Under the pieces are notes generated by a model, which was given only the letters and a program-made list of their open reading frames with translations, made no database searches and was not told the DNA's origin. The position numbers and the translations under genes are program-made. From Sulfurospirillum arcachonense DSM 9755 (GTDB lineage: Bacteria; Campylobacterota; Campylobacteria; Campylobacterales; Sulfurospirillaceae), in contig NZ_JFBL01000011.1 in NCBI RefSeq assembly GCF_000597725.1, positions 41,503 to 105,502 on the forward strand: a stretch of DNA of 64,000 bases, read 5' to 3'. This document shows, piece by piece, positions 1 through 9,295 of the stretch. Each line of letters starts with the position of its first letter. Within the stretch, counting starts at the first letter, position 1.

Positions 1-1
1 G

Positions 2-1198
2 ATGGAAAGAAGAGTTGCTGGTTTTATTCAAGATCGATTAGGACCAAATAGATGTAATATTGGTGGAGTAAGACTAGGTGGCTTGATTCAATCATTTGCA
101 GATATGTTAAAACTGGTTTTTAAAGAAGATTATAGACCAAATTCTATTAAAGAAAAAATGTTTTTTACTATGGCACCAATGATAGTTTTTGCAACAGCAT
201 ATCTTACATACATGGTGATTCCTTTTGCAGATGATTTAACTATTGGGAATCAAACTTTTATGATGCAAGGATTACCTTTTGATTTAGGAATACTTTGGTT
301 TTTAGCCTTTGCAGGACTTAGTGTATATGGAATTATTTTGGGTGGTTGGGCAAGTAACAATAAATATTCATTATTAGGTGGAATAAGAGCTGCTGCACAA
401 ATGGTTAGTTATGAAGCAGCGATGGGTTTATCGCTTATTTCTATTTTAATAGTATATGGTTCTGTTCATTTAGGAGATATGGTTCGATTTCAAGGAGAAC
501 TAATTTTTGGTTTTATTCCAGCTTGGGGAGTTATTATTCAACCGCTTGCTGCAATTTTATTTATCATAACTTCTTTTGCCGAAACAAATCGTGCACCATT
601 TGATATAGCTGAGGGTGAGAGTGAAATAGTGGGTGGATTTCATACAGAATACAGTGCTATGAGATTTGGACTGTTTTTTGTAGGTGAATATGTAGCAATG
701 TGTGCAGCAAGTGCATTAATTGTTACTCTGTTCTTTGGTGGTTATCAAATTCCCTGGTTAAATACTGTAGCTTTGAAAGAATATTTTGATTTTGTGATTA
801 TTACTATTGTTGTAGTATTACCAATTATAAGTTTTTATTTTTCTAAATGGATTAAAAAAAATAATATATGGCCTCAAGCAGATGATGCAAGAAATATGGA
901 AGCAAAATGGCTAATTAATATTTTAATAGGCATAAATGTAGTGCTTATTGCTTTAGCGGTGGGATATTTTGTTTTTGGACTAAGTCAAAATGGGCTGAAC
1001 ATCTGTGTAGCTATTTTACAAATAATAACATTTTTTGTAAAGCTATATATGATGAATTTTGTATTTATATGGGTTAGATGGACACTTCCTAGATTTAGAT
1101 ATGATCAGTTACAAAATTTGGGTTGGAAAATACTTTTACCAATAGCTTTAATGAATATATTTATTACAGCTATAGTTGTAGTGGTCTTAGGAGTTTAG
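2..1198 (+). CDS. nuoH: NADH-quinone oxidoreductase subunit H (5' partial)
   Basis: Membrane subunit of complex I linking the peripheral arm and quinone pocket to the proton-pumping arm. The visible part opens with ERRVAGFIQDRLGPNR, which in NuoH lies just after the first transmembrane helix, so the gene starts left of the window and the ATG at base 2 is internal. The conserved quinone-site stretch (AETNRAPFDIAEGESEIVGG, around residue 200) is present, with several hydrophobic helices following. The stop is one base from the nuoI start. The visible protein (398 residues) is already longer than E. coli NuoH, mostly at the C-terminus. Identity is firm. Confidence 0.96.
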   Translation: MERRVAGFIQDRLGPNRCNIGGVRLGGLIQSFADMLKLVFKEDYRPNSIKEKMFFTMAPMIVFATAYLTYMVIPFADDLTIGNQTFMMQGLPFDLGILWFLAFAGLSVYGIILGGWASNNKYSLLGGIRAAAQMVSYEAAMGLSLISILIVYGSVHLGDMVRFQGELIFGFIPAWGVIIQPLAAILFIITSFAETNRAPFDIAEGESEIVGGFHTEYSAMRFGLFFVGEYVAMCAASALIVTLFFGGYQIPWLNTVALKEYFDFVIITIVVVLPIISFYFSKWIKKNNIWPQADDARNMEAKWLINILIGINVVLIALAVGYFVFGLSQNGLNICVAILQIITFFVKLYMMNFVFIWVRWTLPRFRYDQLQNLGWKILLPIALMNIFITAIVVVVLGV

Positions 1199-1199
1199 C

Positions 1200-1703
1200 A
1201 TGGGTATAAAAGTTGTCCCAAGACATGGTAAAAGTTTAAAAGAAAAAATGTATCTTCCTGCAATTGTAGGTGGATTAAAAGTTACTTTTTCTCATTTTTT
1301 TACAAATTTAAAAGATACGTCTAATATACAAACACTTAATTATCCTGAAGAACAACCTAAAGATATTACTGAAAGATATAGAGGGGTACATAGGCTAACA
1401 AAAAGAGAAGATGACTCTGTTAGATGCGTTGCTTGTTTTATGTGCTCTACTGCCTGTCCTGCTGAATGTATTTTTATAGAAGCAACTGAGAGAGAAGATA
1501 ACGTCGATGAAAAAATGCCAAAAAAATTTAGCATAGATCTTTTAGAGTGTGTATTTTGTGGAGGTTGTGTTGAAGCTTGTCCTTGTGATGCCATTCGTAT
1601 GGATACAGGTATTTTTAGTTTCGTAAAAGAAAAAAGAGAAGATTTTGTTGTTGACATAGATACTCTTTTATCACACAAACCTATGAAAGGTGGTAAAAAA
1701 TGA
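1200..1703 (+). CDS. nuoI: NADH-quinone oxidoreductase subunit I (two [4Fe-4S])
   Basis: Peripheral-arm ferredoxin-like subunit carrying clusters N6a and N6b, which pass electrons to NuoB. Two CxxCxxCxxxCP motifs are visible: C76, C79, C82, C86 and C117, C120, C123, C127, the usual spacing for NuoI. The N-terminal 30 residues include the amphipathic segment expected to lie on the membrane. The 167-residue length is normal. It starts one base after the nuoH stop and its stop overlaps the nuoJ start by 4 bases, so it sits in a tightly coupled nuoH-N operon. Confidence 0.97.
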   Translation: MGIKVVPRHGKSLKEKMYLPAIVGGLKVTFSHFFTNLKDTSNIQTLNYPEEQPKDITERYRGVHRLTKREDDSVRCVACFMCSTACPAECIFIEATEREDNVDEKMPKKFSIDLLECVFCGGCVEACPCDAIRMDTGIFSFVKEKREDFVVDIDTLLSHKPMKGGKK

Positions 1704-2206
1704 TAGATATAATATTTATAGTTTTATCTATTATTGCTATTAGTGGGGCTATGGGAATGATACTTTTTTCTCAAACTATCTATTCTGCATTAAGCCTTAT
1801 AGTGACAATTCTTGCACTTGCAGGGGTATTTGCACTTTTGAGTGCACCTTTTTTGTTTATGGTTCAAATAATTATATATGCAGGAGCTATCATAACACTT
1901 CTTTTGTTTATTATAATGTTTTTAAATATCAAGGATGATAATTTACCAAGTGAACCTAACAAAATGACTACTATTTTTATAGGAGCGGCTCTTCTTTTAC
2001 CTTTTAATATACTAGTTCTTAAAGCTTTTTATACACTTCCTAGTAAACCAATGCATATTTTGGGAAAAGATTTTGGCTCAATCAATGATTTTGGAATGGA
2101 GCTTTTTAGAAGTTGGTTAGTGCCGTTTGAGCTGATATCAATGCTTCTTTTAGCAGCTCTCATTGGAGCTGTAGTATATGCAAGAAAGGAGAAAGCTAAT
2201 GATTGA
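1700..2206 (+). CDS. nuoJ: NADH-quinone oxidoreductase subunit J
   Basis: Complex I membrane subunit next to NuoK and NuoA. The 168-residue protein shows five hydrophobic helices, and the helix-3 stretch FLFMVQIIIYAGAIITLLLF contains the glycine region tied to the pi-bulge in NuoJ proteins. The start overlaps the nuoI stop (ATGA) and the 3' end overlaps nuoK by 8 bases. No unusual features were seen; length and position both agree with NuoJ. Confidence 0.95.
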   Translation: MIDIIFIVLSIIAISGAMGMILFSQTIYSALSLIVTILALAGVFALLSAPFLFMVQIIIYAGAIITLLLFIIMFLNIKDDNLPSEPNKMTTIFIGAALLLPFNILVLKAFYTLPSKPMHILGKDFGSINDFGMELFRSWLVPFELISMLLLAALIGAVVYARKEKAND

Positions 2207-2519
2207 TTCGCTTCTTGCGTATATAACACTCGCTATGATACTGTTTTCTATTGGATTTTTAGGAGTAGTGAGTAGAAAAAATATATTTGTAATTTATATG
2301 TCTATAGAGTTAATGTTAAATGCTATAAATTTAATATTTGTTAGCCTTGGAAGATATTATGAGTCTATGCAACCTCAAGTTATAGCAATGATAATTATAG
2401 CCATTGCAGCAGCAGAAGCTGCGGTCTTTTTATCTTTAATTGTTGTTTTATATAGAAGAAAAAAATCATTAAATTCTGATATATTTACGATTTTGAGCCA
2501 AAAGGATTCCCATGAGTAA
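2199..2519 (+). CDS. nuoK: NADH-quinone oxidoreductase subunit K
   Basis: Small antiporter-like complex I subunit (106 residues, three transmembrane helices). I chose the ATG at 2199, beginning MIDSLLAYIT, over an in-frame ATG at 2178. AAGGAG lies at 2187-2192 with good spacing to 2199, and the result matches the usual NuoK length of about 100. The intramembrane glutamates needed for proton transfer are visible in IYMSIELMLNAINL and IAAAEAAVFLSL. The gene overlaps nuoJ by 8 bases and nuoL by 8 bases. Confidence 0.95.
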   Translation: MIDSLLAYITLAMILFSIGFLGVVSRKNIFVIYMSIELMLNAINLIFVSLGRYYESMQPQVIAMIIIAIAAAEAAVFLSLIVVLYRRKKSLNSDIFTILSQKDSHE

Positions 2520-4398
2520 TTTTTTATTGGCATGGATTGTATTAATACCTTTTATAAGTTCTTTTATTATTGGTGTTATGTATTTATACTCAATTAAAGT
2601 AGCAAGAGTTCCTAATTTTGTTTTTTCATTATTTGGCTTAAGTGCACCACTTTTGAGTTTTTTATTGGGATTTTCATTTTTTCTTCAAATGATTGGTAAT
2701 GATGAAATATTTTTATATAAAGCATATAGATGGCTAGAAATAGATGGATATGACATAGATATGGGGTTTATGGCAGATAAATTGTCAATTTTTATGGTTT
2801 TATTTATTACTTTTGTAGGGTGGTTAATTCATATTTATGCATCTGGTTATATGAAAGATGATAAGGGCTATGGAAAATTCTTTTTTTATTTTAATTTCTT
2901 TTTAGCTTCAATGTTACTTTTAGTTTTAGGACATGGTCCTATTATTATGTTTATGGGTTGGGAAGGTGTTGGTTTTTCATCCTATCTTTTAATTAGCTAT
3001 TATTATGAAGATGGAGAAAATGTAAAAGCAGGAAATAAAGCTTTTATTGCTAATCGTGTAGGTGATTTTGGCTTTATTGTAGCTATGGTTACTATGTTTT
3101 ATTATGCAGGAAGTAATGGTTTTGATTTTCTTAATTTAAAAGAAAGTTTGCTTAGTGTACCAGTTCCAGTATTAACTTTTATAGGTTTTTCTTTATTTGT
3201 TGGAGCGATAGGAAAATCAGCACAAATACCTTTGTTTGTTTGGTTACCTGATGCTATGGCAGGGCCTACACCTGTTTCAGCACTTATTCATGCTGCTACT
3301 ATGGTAACAGCAGGTGTTTACATGGTTGCACGATTTCATTTTTTATATGATTTGATTCCTCATGTAGGACTTTTTATAGCTTATGTTGGTGCAATTTCTG
3401 CGCTTTTTGCTGCGATAATCGCAACAAAACAGACAGATATTAAAAAAATACTAGCATACTCTACTATGTCACAATTAGGTTATATGTTTATAGCAGTTGG
3501 ACTTGGTGGGTACAGTGTAGGAATTTTTCATGTATTTACACATGCATTTTTTAAAGCACTTCTTTTTATGGGTGCAGGAGCAGTTATAGTAGCTCTTCAT
3601 CATGAACAAAATATATTTAAAATGGGTGGTATGAAGAAAAAAACTCCTTTAGTTTATTTTACTATGCTAATAGCAACACTTGCTATATCTGGAATCCCTC
3701 CTTTTGCAGGATTTTTTAGTAAAGATGAGATTTTACTTACAGCGTTTAGTTCAGGAGAATACTTACTTTGGATTATTGGTGTTTTTACAGCTATCTTAAC
3801 AGCTTATTATATGTTTAGACTTTTATTTGTTGTGTTTTATGGTAAAAATTATAAAGAAGATAAAAAGCTTCATTTTTTACCAAAAAGTATGACTACTCCT
3901 TTAGTTATTTTAGCTATTGGTTCAATATTAGCAGGGTTTATTGGAATCCCAGAATTGCTGGGTGGAGAAAACTTGATAGGCAGTTGGTTAGGAAATTGGA
4001 AAAATAGTTCTTTACATGTAACACACAGTACAGAGATAATACTTATGGTAATAAATATTTTTGCAGCACTTCTTGGTATCTTTATTGCGTATAAAAAGTT
4101 TTACATGTATGATATGAAAGAAGTACCAATTTTTACTGGAATTGTTTGGAATAAATTTTATATTGATGAAATATATGATACGTTAATTGTCCATAAAATA
4201 AAACAATTAAGTATCTTTATATCATATAAAATAGATGTTCATTTTATAGATAAAATAGTGATGGGACTCTCACGAGGCTTTATTAGAAGTGGGCATTATA
4301 TTGCAAAGATGCAAAATGCAAATACAAGATTTTATGCATTTACAATGTTAATTGGTATTAGTGTGATATCAACTTATTTAATAATGGTGTTAAGGTAG
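2512..4398 (+). CDS. nuoL: NADH-quinone oxidoreductase subunit L
   Basis: Distal antiporter-like proton-pumping subunit of complex I. At 628 residues it has the normal NuoL length. Typical motifs are visible: FMGWEGVGFSSYLLISYYY (around 147-165) with the conserved glutamate, and GKSAQIPLFVWLPDAMAGPT (around 233-252) with the key lysine and the HAATMV segment after it. The C-terminal part carries the long lateral helix seen in NuoL and a last transmembrane helix. It overlaps nuoK by 8 bases and is followed after 3 bases by nuoM. Confidence 0.97.
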   Translation: MSNFLLAWIVLIPFISSFIIGVMYLYSIKVARVPNFVFSLFGLSAPLLSFLLGFSFFLQMIGNDEIFLYKAYRWLEIDGYDIDMGFMADKLSIFMVLFITFVGWLIHIYASGYMKDDKGYGKFFFYFNFFLASMLLLVLGHGPIIMFMGWEGVGFSSYLLISYYYEDGENVKAGNKAFIANRVGDFGFIVAMVTMFYYAGSNGFDFLNLKESLLSVPVPVLTFIGFSLFVGAIGKSAQIPLFVWLPDAMAGPTPVSALIHAATMVTAGVYMVARFHFLYDLIPHVGLFIAYVGAISALFAAIIATKQTDIKKILAYSTMSQLGYMFIAVGLGGYSVGIFHVFTHAFFKALLFMGAGAVIVALHHEQNIFKMGGMKKKTPLVYFTMLIATLAISGIPPFAGFFSKDEILLTAFSSGEYLLWIIGVFTAILTAYYMFRLLFVVFYGKNYKEDKKLHFLPKSMTTPLVILAIGSILAGFIGIPELLGGENLIGSWLGNWKNSSLHVTHSTEIILMVINIFAALLGIFIAYKKFYMYDMKEVPIFTGIVWNKFYIDEIYDTLIVHKIKQLSIFISYKIDVHFIDKIVMGLSRGFIRSGHYIAKMQNANTRFYAFTMLIGISVISTYLIMVLR

Positions 4399-4401
4399 AT
4401 T

Positions 4402-5877
4402 ATGGATTTTGGAATACTCTCAGTAATTATATTTTTACCTATGTTTGTGGCTTTCTCACTTTTACTTTTACCAGTGAGTTCAAAGATAACAAGAAATATT
4501 GCTTTTATGACGGCTATAGTTATATTATTGCTTGCAGGAATGGTATATTATAATTTTGAACTTACAGGATATATGCAATTTCGTGAACATCATTCATGGA
4601 TTAGTAGTTATGGAATCAACTATAGTTTAGGAATTGATGGGTTATCGTTGATTATTTTGATGTTAATTGCTACTTTAATACCTTGTGCATATCTTTGGTT
4701 ATGGGATGGAAGAACAAAGGGTTATTGGGTAAGTATGTTACTTATTCAAACAGGAATTACAGGAACACTTTTTTCTCAAGATTTAATTCTATTTTACTTC
4801 TTTTGGGAAGCTATGTTACTTCCAGTTTTTATGATTATAGGTATGTTTGGAACAGGAAATAGAGTTTTTTCAACAATTAAAATTACAGTATATACTATTA
4901 TGGGCTCTTTGTTTATGTTGATTTGTATTCTTTATTTAGGTGTAGCATTTTTCTATGAGTTTGGTTCATGGAGTTTTGCTTTAAATGATCTTATCCAAAT
5001 AACAACATTAAGTAGAGCAGAGCAAATATGGTTATTTGCAGGTTTTATGTTAGCTTTTGCTATTAAAATTCCACTTTTTCCATTCCATACTTGGTTACTT
5101 GAAACATATTCCAATTCGCCTACAGGGGGAGTTTTTTTACTTTCATCTATTATGGCTAAATTAGGCGTTTATGGAATAGTCCGTTTTGTGATGCCTCTTT
5201 TTCCAGAACTTTATAAAGAGTTTGCTCCTTATTTTGTTTGGATTGGTATTTTTGGACTTTTATATTTTGGAATTGCCGCGTTAATGCAAATAAATATAAA
5301 AAAGATGTTTGCATACTCTTCTGCTTCACATTTAGGTTTTATTGTAACAGGTATATTCTCTTTAAATGCTTATGGTATGACAGGTGCAGCATATTTAATT
5401 ATTGCACATGCTATGGCTACTGGAGGGCTATTTTTGCTAATAGGAAAATTAGAATATGATTTAGGTATTAAATCTATTTTAGCTCTTGGTGGGATAGCTA
5501 AAAAAGCTCCACTATTTACGGTGTTTTTTGCAATTATGCTTCTTTGTATTGTTGGGCTTCCTGGAACAAATGGATTTGTGAGTGAATTTTTGATTATATT
5601 GGGAACTTTTGGATTTAGTCAAAGTGCAGGTATTGTTTCTGCCTTAACAGTTTTAGTTGCAGCAAGTTTTATGTTTTGGTTATTTCAAAGAGCTATTTTA
5701 CAAGACAATGGTAATGATGTTTCACAAATGAAAGATTTGAATCTCAGAGAAGTTTTAGGAATGTTACCTTTAATCTTTTTAATTATAGGCATGGGTGTAT
5801 ATCCTGATTGGTTTTTTTATAAAATAGAACCAACTATACAGCACTATTTAATTGATATTTTAGAGATAAGGACATAA
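4402..5877 (+). CDS. nuoM: NADH-quinone oxidoreductase subunit M
   Basis: Second antiporter-like subunit of complex I (491 residues). Signature parts include LGIDGLSLIILML near residue 80, FYFFWEAMLLPVFMIIG with the conserved glutamate near residue 135, and AFAIKIPLFPFHTWLLETYS near residue 220 with the pumping lysine and HTWL. It sits between nuoL (3-base gap) and nuoN (2-base gap). Nothing odd was seen. Confidence 0.97.
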   Translation: MDFGILSVIIFLPMFVAFSLLLLPVSSKITRNIAFMTAIVILLLAGMVYYNFELTGYMQFREHHSWISSYGINYSLGIDGLSLIILMLIATLIPCAYLWLWDGRTKGYWVSMLLIQTGITGTLFSQDLILFYFFWEAMLLPVFMIIGMFGTGNRVFSTIKITVYTIMGSLFMLICILYLGVAFFYEFGSWSFALNDLIQITTLSRAEQIWLFAGFMLAFAIKIPLFPFHTWLLETYSNSPTGGVFLLSSIMAKLGVYGIVRFVMPLFPELYKEFAPYFVWIGIFGLLYFGIAALMQINIKKMFAYSSASHLGFIVTGIFSLNAYGMTGAAYLIIAHAMATGGLFLLIGKLEYDLGIKSILALGGIAKKAPLFTVFFAIMLLCIVGLPGTNGFVSEFLIILGTFGFSQSAGIVSALTVLVAASFMFWLFQRAILQDNGNDVSQMKDLNLREVLGMLPLIFLIIGMGVYPDWFFYKIEPTIQHYLIDILEIRT

Positions 5878-5879
5878 TA

Positions 5880-7388
5880 ATGCAAACACCAGATATTACA
5901 TATCTTTTACCACTTTTTTTTGTAGGCGTTGGTGCAATATTATTAATGATACTGAGTACTTTTAAAAATATCAATATAAAAAAGGGAGCTATTGCTTCCT
6001 TAGTATTTTTAACTTTGGCAATTGTTTCTAATATTTATAATTTAAATACCCTAGGAGACATTTACTCAGTGTATCCTTTTTCTGATGTTTTTAATAATAT
6101 GATAGTGGTGGATACCTATGCAAGTTATTTTAGCACTATATTAATTTTAGGTGGTATTTTAACTATTCTAATAGGATTACATTATTTTCAAAGGCGTAAA
6201 GAATTCACTGTAGAATTTTTTTCACTTCTTCTATTTTCTGTTTTTGGGATGATGTTATTAGTTCATGCAAATGAGTTAATTACTGCATTTATTGCTTTGG
6301 AAATAGCTTCAATATCACTATATATAATGATTGGTTTTGAAAAGGTAATAGATAAAAGAATTGAAGCTAGTTATAAATATTTGGTCTTAGGTTCACTAGC
6401 TGGAGTATTTTTTCTTTTAGGAAGTTCTTTTATTTATGGAGCAACTGGAACTACTAGTATTGGAGAAATAGGCATTTTTGTTAGTAACAACATAGATAGT
6501 AATATGAGTCTGATAATTCTTGGTGGAACAATGATTTTAATTACTTTTCTTTTTAAAATTGCAGCTTTTCCTTTTCAAAATTGGGCGATAGATGTATATG
6601 ATGGAGCATCTCTTCCTGTTACTGCTTTTATGGCTGCAACATTTAAAGCTGCAGTTTTTGGTTTCATTCTTCGTCTAGTTTTAGTTGATTTTGATTTGAT
6701 TCGTGATTTTTGGGATGATATGTTTGTATATATTATTATCTTTACTTTAGCATATGGTAGTTTTCTCGCTATTATTCAAAAATCACTAAAAAGAATGTTG
6801 GTATCATCAAGTATCGTTCATACTGGATATCTTCTTATAGCATTTGTATCAATTGGAGTTATTGGAGAAAATGCAGCAAGCTCAATTATATTTTATTTAG
6901 TGGCGTACTTTTTATCAGCACTTGGAGCATTTGGTCTTATCGCTTATATCTCTTCAGAAGATCAATTAAGAATAACTTATGATGACTTTAGAGGTTTTTC
7001 TCACATAAGACCATATATGGCTGCAATGCTAAGTGTATTTATGCTTTCATTAGCAGGTATTCCTTCAACGATAGGATTTATTGGAAAGTTTTATATTTTT
7101 ACAGGAGCAATTGAATCAGGAAATGAAATATTAGCAATAGTAGGTATTACCGCTACATTTGTATCTGTATATTATTATTTTAAATTGATTGCCGTAATGT
7201 ACTTTTATAGAAGTCCAGAAATGACAGATGTTCCTCCTTTAAAAGGCATAGCACCTTTGGTTATTGCAGTTATTGCTTTAATGATTATTTGGGGAGGTAT
7301 AGGAAATACACTTATTGCATATTTCCCTGGAGTTGATTTTTTAATAGATATGGCTAAATTATCTTATAAATCATTATTTATATTATGA
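5880..7388 (+). CDS. nuoN: NADH-quinone oxidoreductase subunit N
   Basis: Third antiporter-like subunit of complex I (502 residues). The conserved segment ITAFIALEIASISLYIMIGF holds the transmembrane glutamate, and FLFKIAAFPFQNWAIDVYDG holds the lysine with the FPFxNWxxDVY signature of NuoN. It closes the + strand half of the complex I genes. Its stop codon overlaps the stop of the opposite-strand Crp/Fnr-type gene by 6 bases, so no room is left for a conventional terminator between the convergent units. Confidence 0.96.
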   Translation: MQTPDITYLLPLFFVGVGAILLMILSTFKNINIKKGAIASLVFLTLAIVSNIYNLNTLGDIYSVYPFSDVFNNMIVVDTYASYFSTILILGGILTILIGLHYFQRRKEFTVEFFSLLLFSVFGMMLLVHANELITAFIALEIASISLYIMIGFEKVIDKRIEASYKYLVLGSLAGVFFLLGSSFIYGATGTTSIGEIGIFVSNNIDSNMSLIILGGTMILITFLFKIAAFPFQNWAIDVYDGASLPVTAFMAATFKAAVFGFILRLVLVDFDLIRDFWDDMFVYIIIFTLAYGSFLAIIQKSLKRMLVSSSIVHTGYLLIAFVSIGVIGENAASSIIFYLVAYFLSALGAFGLIAYISSEDQLRITYDDFRGFSHIRPYMAAMLSVFMLSLAGIPSTIGFIGKFYIFTGAIESGNEILAIVGITATFVSVYYYFKLIAVMYFYRSPEMTDVPPLKGIAPLVIAVIALMIIWGGIGNTLIAYFPGVDFLIDMAKLSYKSLFIL

Positions 7389-8039
7389 TTTATTAAAATT
7401 GGGGCAACAAGCAAATAGTTCGCTTAGTGCCTCTTTATCTTTTATTTCAAAGTGGTTTTTATCATAAGAAATAATTTTATCTTTTTGTAGTTTTTTAAGA
7501 TTTCTAGAAAAAGTTTCAGGAGCCATATTTAAAATCTCTGCTATTTTATATTTTTTGACTTTTATAAAAATTTCATGATTATCAAAAATGAGTTGAGCGA
7601 GTTTTTGCATAGATGTTTGTTGCATATTCGTATTCATTAAAGATTTTATTTTACCTACTAATTGCATAATTAACCCAAGAGCAATTTCTGGATCCCTTAA
7701 AAAGTCTTTTTCAAAATCATCAAAAGAGACAACTAAAATAGTAGATTCTATTTCACATTCTGCTGTTATTTGATGAGGTGTTCTTTGTAGCGTTGCTGCT
7801 TCACCAATAAGAGATTGTGTATAATAATAAGTTAATATATTTATATTGTCATTTTTGTCATAACGGTATAGTTTTATTAAACCATCTAATAAAAAATAGA
7901 GATTTTTAGGCTCATCACCTTCATAAAAAAGTATATTTCCTGGTTTTAATTTTTTTATTGTGCTTATATTTTCAAGTTTTTTTAATTGATTGTTATCTAG
8001 TGATCCAAATAAGCATATCTCTTTTAATGTATGTTTCAT
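7383..8039 (-). CDS. Crp/Fnr-family transcriptional regulator
   Basis: Predicted transcription factor with an N-terminal cyclic-nucleotide-binding-like beta-roll (about residues 10-120, including LKPGNILFYEGDEPKNLYFL and a GLIKLYRY strand) and a C-terminal winged helix-turn-helix (YKIAEILNMAPETFSRNLKKL). No Fnr-type N-terminal cysteine cluster is seen, only a CC pair near the C-terminus. I prefer the ATG at 8039, 7 bases after the nuoF stop with AGAG upstream; an in-frame ATG at 8069 would overlap nuoF. It is probably cotranscribed with nuoABCDEF. Its effector is unknown, and control of complex I or of anaerobic respiration is only inference. Confidence 0.85.
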   Translation of the reverse strand: MKHTLKEICLFGSLDNNQLKKLENISTIKKLKPGNILFYEGDEPKNLYFLLDGLIKLYRYDKNDNINILTYYYTQSLIGEAATLQRTPHQITAECEIESTILVVSFDDFEKDFLRDPEIALGLIMQLVGKIKSLMNTNMQQTSMQKLAQLIFDNHEIFIKVKKYKIAEILNMAPETFSRNLKKLQKDKIISYDKNHFEIKDKEALSELFACCPNFNKS

Positions 8040-8046
8040 CTGTTTA

Positions 8047-9294
8047 TTACTCTTTGCATAAAACGTCAAATTCGTTTTTAAATTTTGCTAAATAACTATC
8101 TGCTATATACGCAACTGACGGAGCAAATACACAGATTGTTTTTCCATTGAGCATTTCACAAGCATCAAGCATTGTATCATAATCCTTTAAAGAGCCTTTG
8201 CCTTTTAAAATTTTCCCTAATATTTTATCTACCCAACCACATCCTTCACGACATGGTGTACATTGTCCACAAGATTCATGATGATAAAATTCAAAAAGAT
8301 TTTTCATAGATTCTGGTATTGAAGTATCTTCATCGATAAAAATCATTCCTCCTGTTCCTAAACTTGAGCCGTGTTCTTGTAGAGATTCATAATCAAGTGT
8401 TATATCATTAATTTCATCAGCTCTGAGAATTGCACAAGAAGAACCGCCAGGGATAACTGCTTTAAGTTTTTTACCATCTTTTACACCACCACCAATTTTT
8501 TCAATAACTTCTGTCATACTTACACCAAAAGGTAACTCATAAACTCCTGGATTCTTAATGTGGCCACTAAGTCCAAAAAGCATAGTTCCAGGACTACAAT
8601 CAGTACCATGTGCTCTGTAAGCTTCAAATCCTTCATTGATAATATAAGGAACACTTGCTATCGTTTCAACATTATTGACAACAGTTGGTCCACCAAAAAA
8701 CCATTCTGGTTCTTTTTGTTGAGGTTTAAGTCTAGGATGTCCACGTTTGCCTTCAAGAGATTCAAGAAGGGCACTTTTTTCTCCACATATATATGCTCCA
8801 GCACCTCTGTGAAGTGTTAAATCAAGTGCATAGTCATGTCCTGCTATTTTTTCTCCTAGGTATCCTACTTCATATGCTTCATCAATGGCCTCTTGCATTC
8901 TTTTTGCCCAAAATACATACTCACCTCTTATATAGATGTAGGCATGGTGAGCACCGATAGCATATGATGAGTTAATAATCCCTTCTATTAAAAGATGAGG
9001 GTCATACTCCATAATCTGTCTATCTTTAAACGTTCCAGGCTCACTCTCATCTGCATTAATAACAAGGTACGTAGGTTTTTCATGTTCATCTGGAATGAGT
9101 TGCCATTTATTTCCTGTAGCAGCACCACCACCACCTTTACCTCGAAGTCCACTTGCAATTACTTCTTTAGTTACTTCTTCTGGAGTCATAGTAAAAAGTT
9201 TATTTAAAGAAGAATATCTACCGTTTTTAACGGCAACTTCTAATTTATGTGAATTTTCTATATCAAAGTTCTTACTTACTATTTTAACTATCAT
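8047..9294 (-). CDS. nuoF: NADH-quinone oxidoreductase subunit F (NADH/FMN/N3)
   Basis: NADH-oxidising subunit of complex I (415 residues) carrying FMN and the N3 [4Fe-4S] cluster. Visible motifs are the NADH/FMN site ADESEPGTFKDR, the IYIRGEY stretch, and the N3 ligands SCGQCTPCREG plus the later cysteine in GKTICVFAP. The glycine-rich FMN loop reads GLRGKGGGGAATGNKW, where NuoF usually has GRGGAGFPTG, so this loop differs while the rest is canonical. GAGGA upstream, inside the preceding small ORF, gives a good ribosome site. Campylobacter and Helicobacter lack a genuine NuoF, so this organism should oxidise NADH directly. Confidence 0.96.
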   Translation of the reverse strand: MIVKIVSKNFDIENSHKLEVAVKNGRYSSLNKLFTMTPEEVTKEVIASGLRGKGGGGAATGNKWQLIPDEHEKPTYLVINADESEPGTFKDRQIMEYDPHLLIEGIINSSYAIGAHHAYIYIRGEYVFWAKRMQEAIDEAYEVGYLGEKIAGHDYALDLTLHRGAGAYICGEKSALLESLEGKRGHPRLKPQQKEPEWFFGGPTVVNNVETIASVPYIINEGFEAYRAHGTDCSPGTMLFGLSGHIKNPGVYELPFGVSMTEVIEKIGGGVKDGKKLKAVIPGGSSCAILRADEINDITLDYESLQEHGSSLGTGGMIFIDEDTSIPESMKNLFEFYHHESCGQCTPCREGCGWVDKILGKILKGKGSLKDYDTMLDACEMLNGKTICVFAPSVAYIADSYLAKFKNEFDVLCKE

Positions 9295-9295
9295 T

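Noticed and set aside
5238..5459. 73-residue open frame inside nuoM
   Set aside because: It is an out-of-frame shadow of nuoM with an unusual cysteine- and tyrosine-rich translation.
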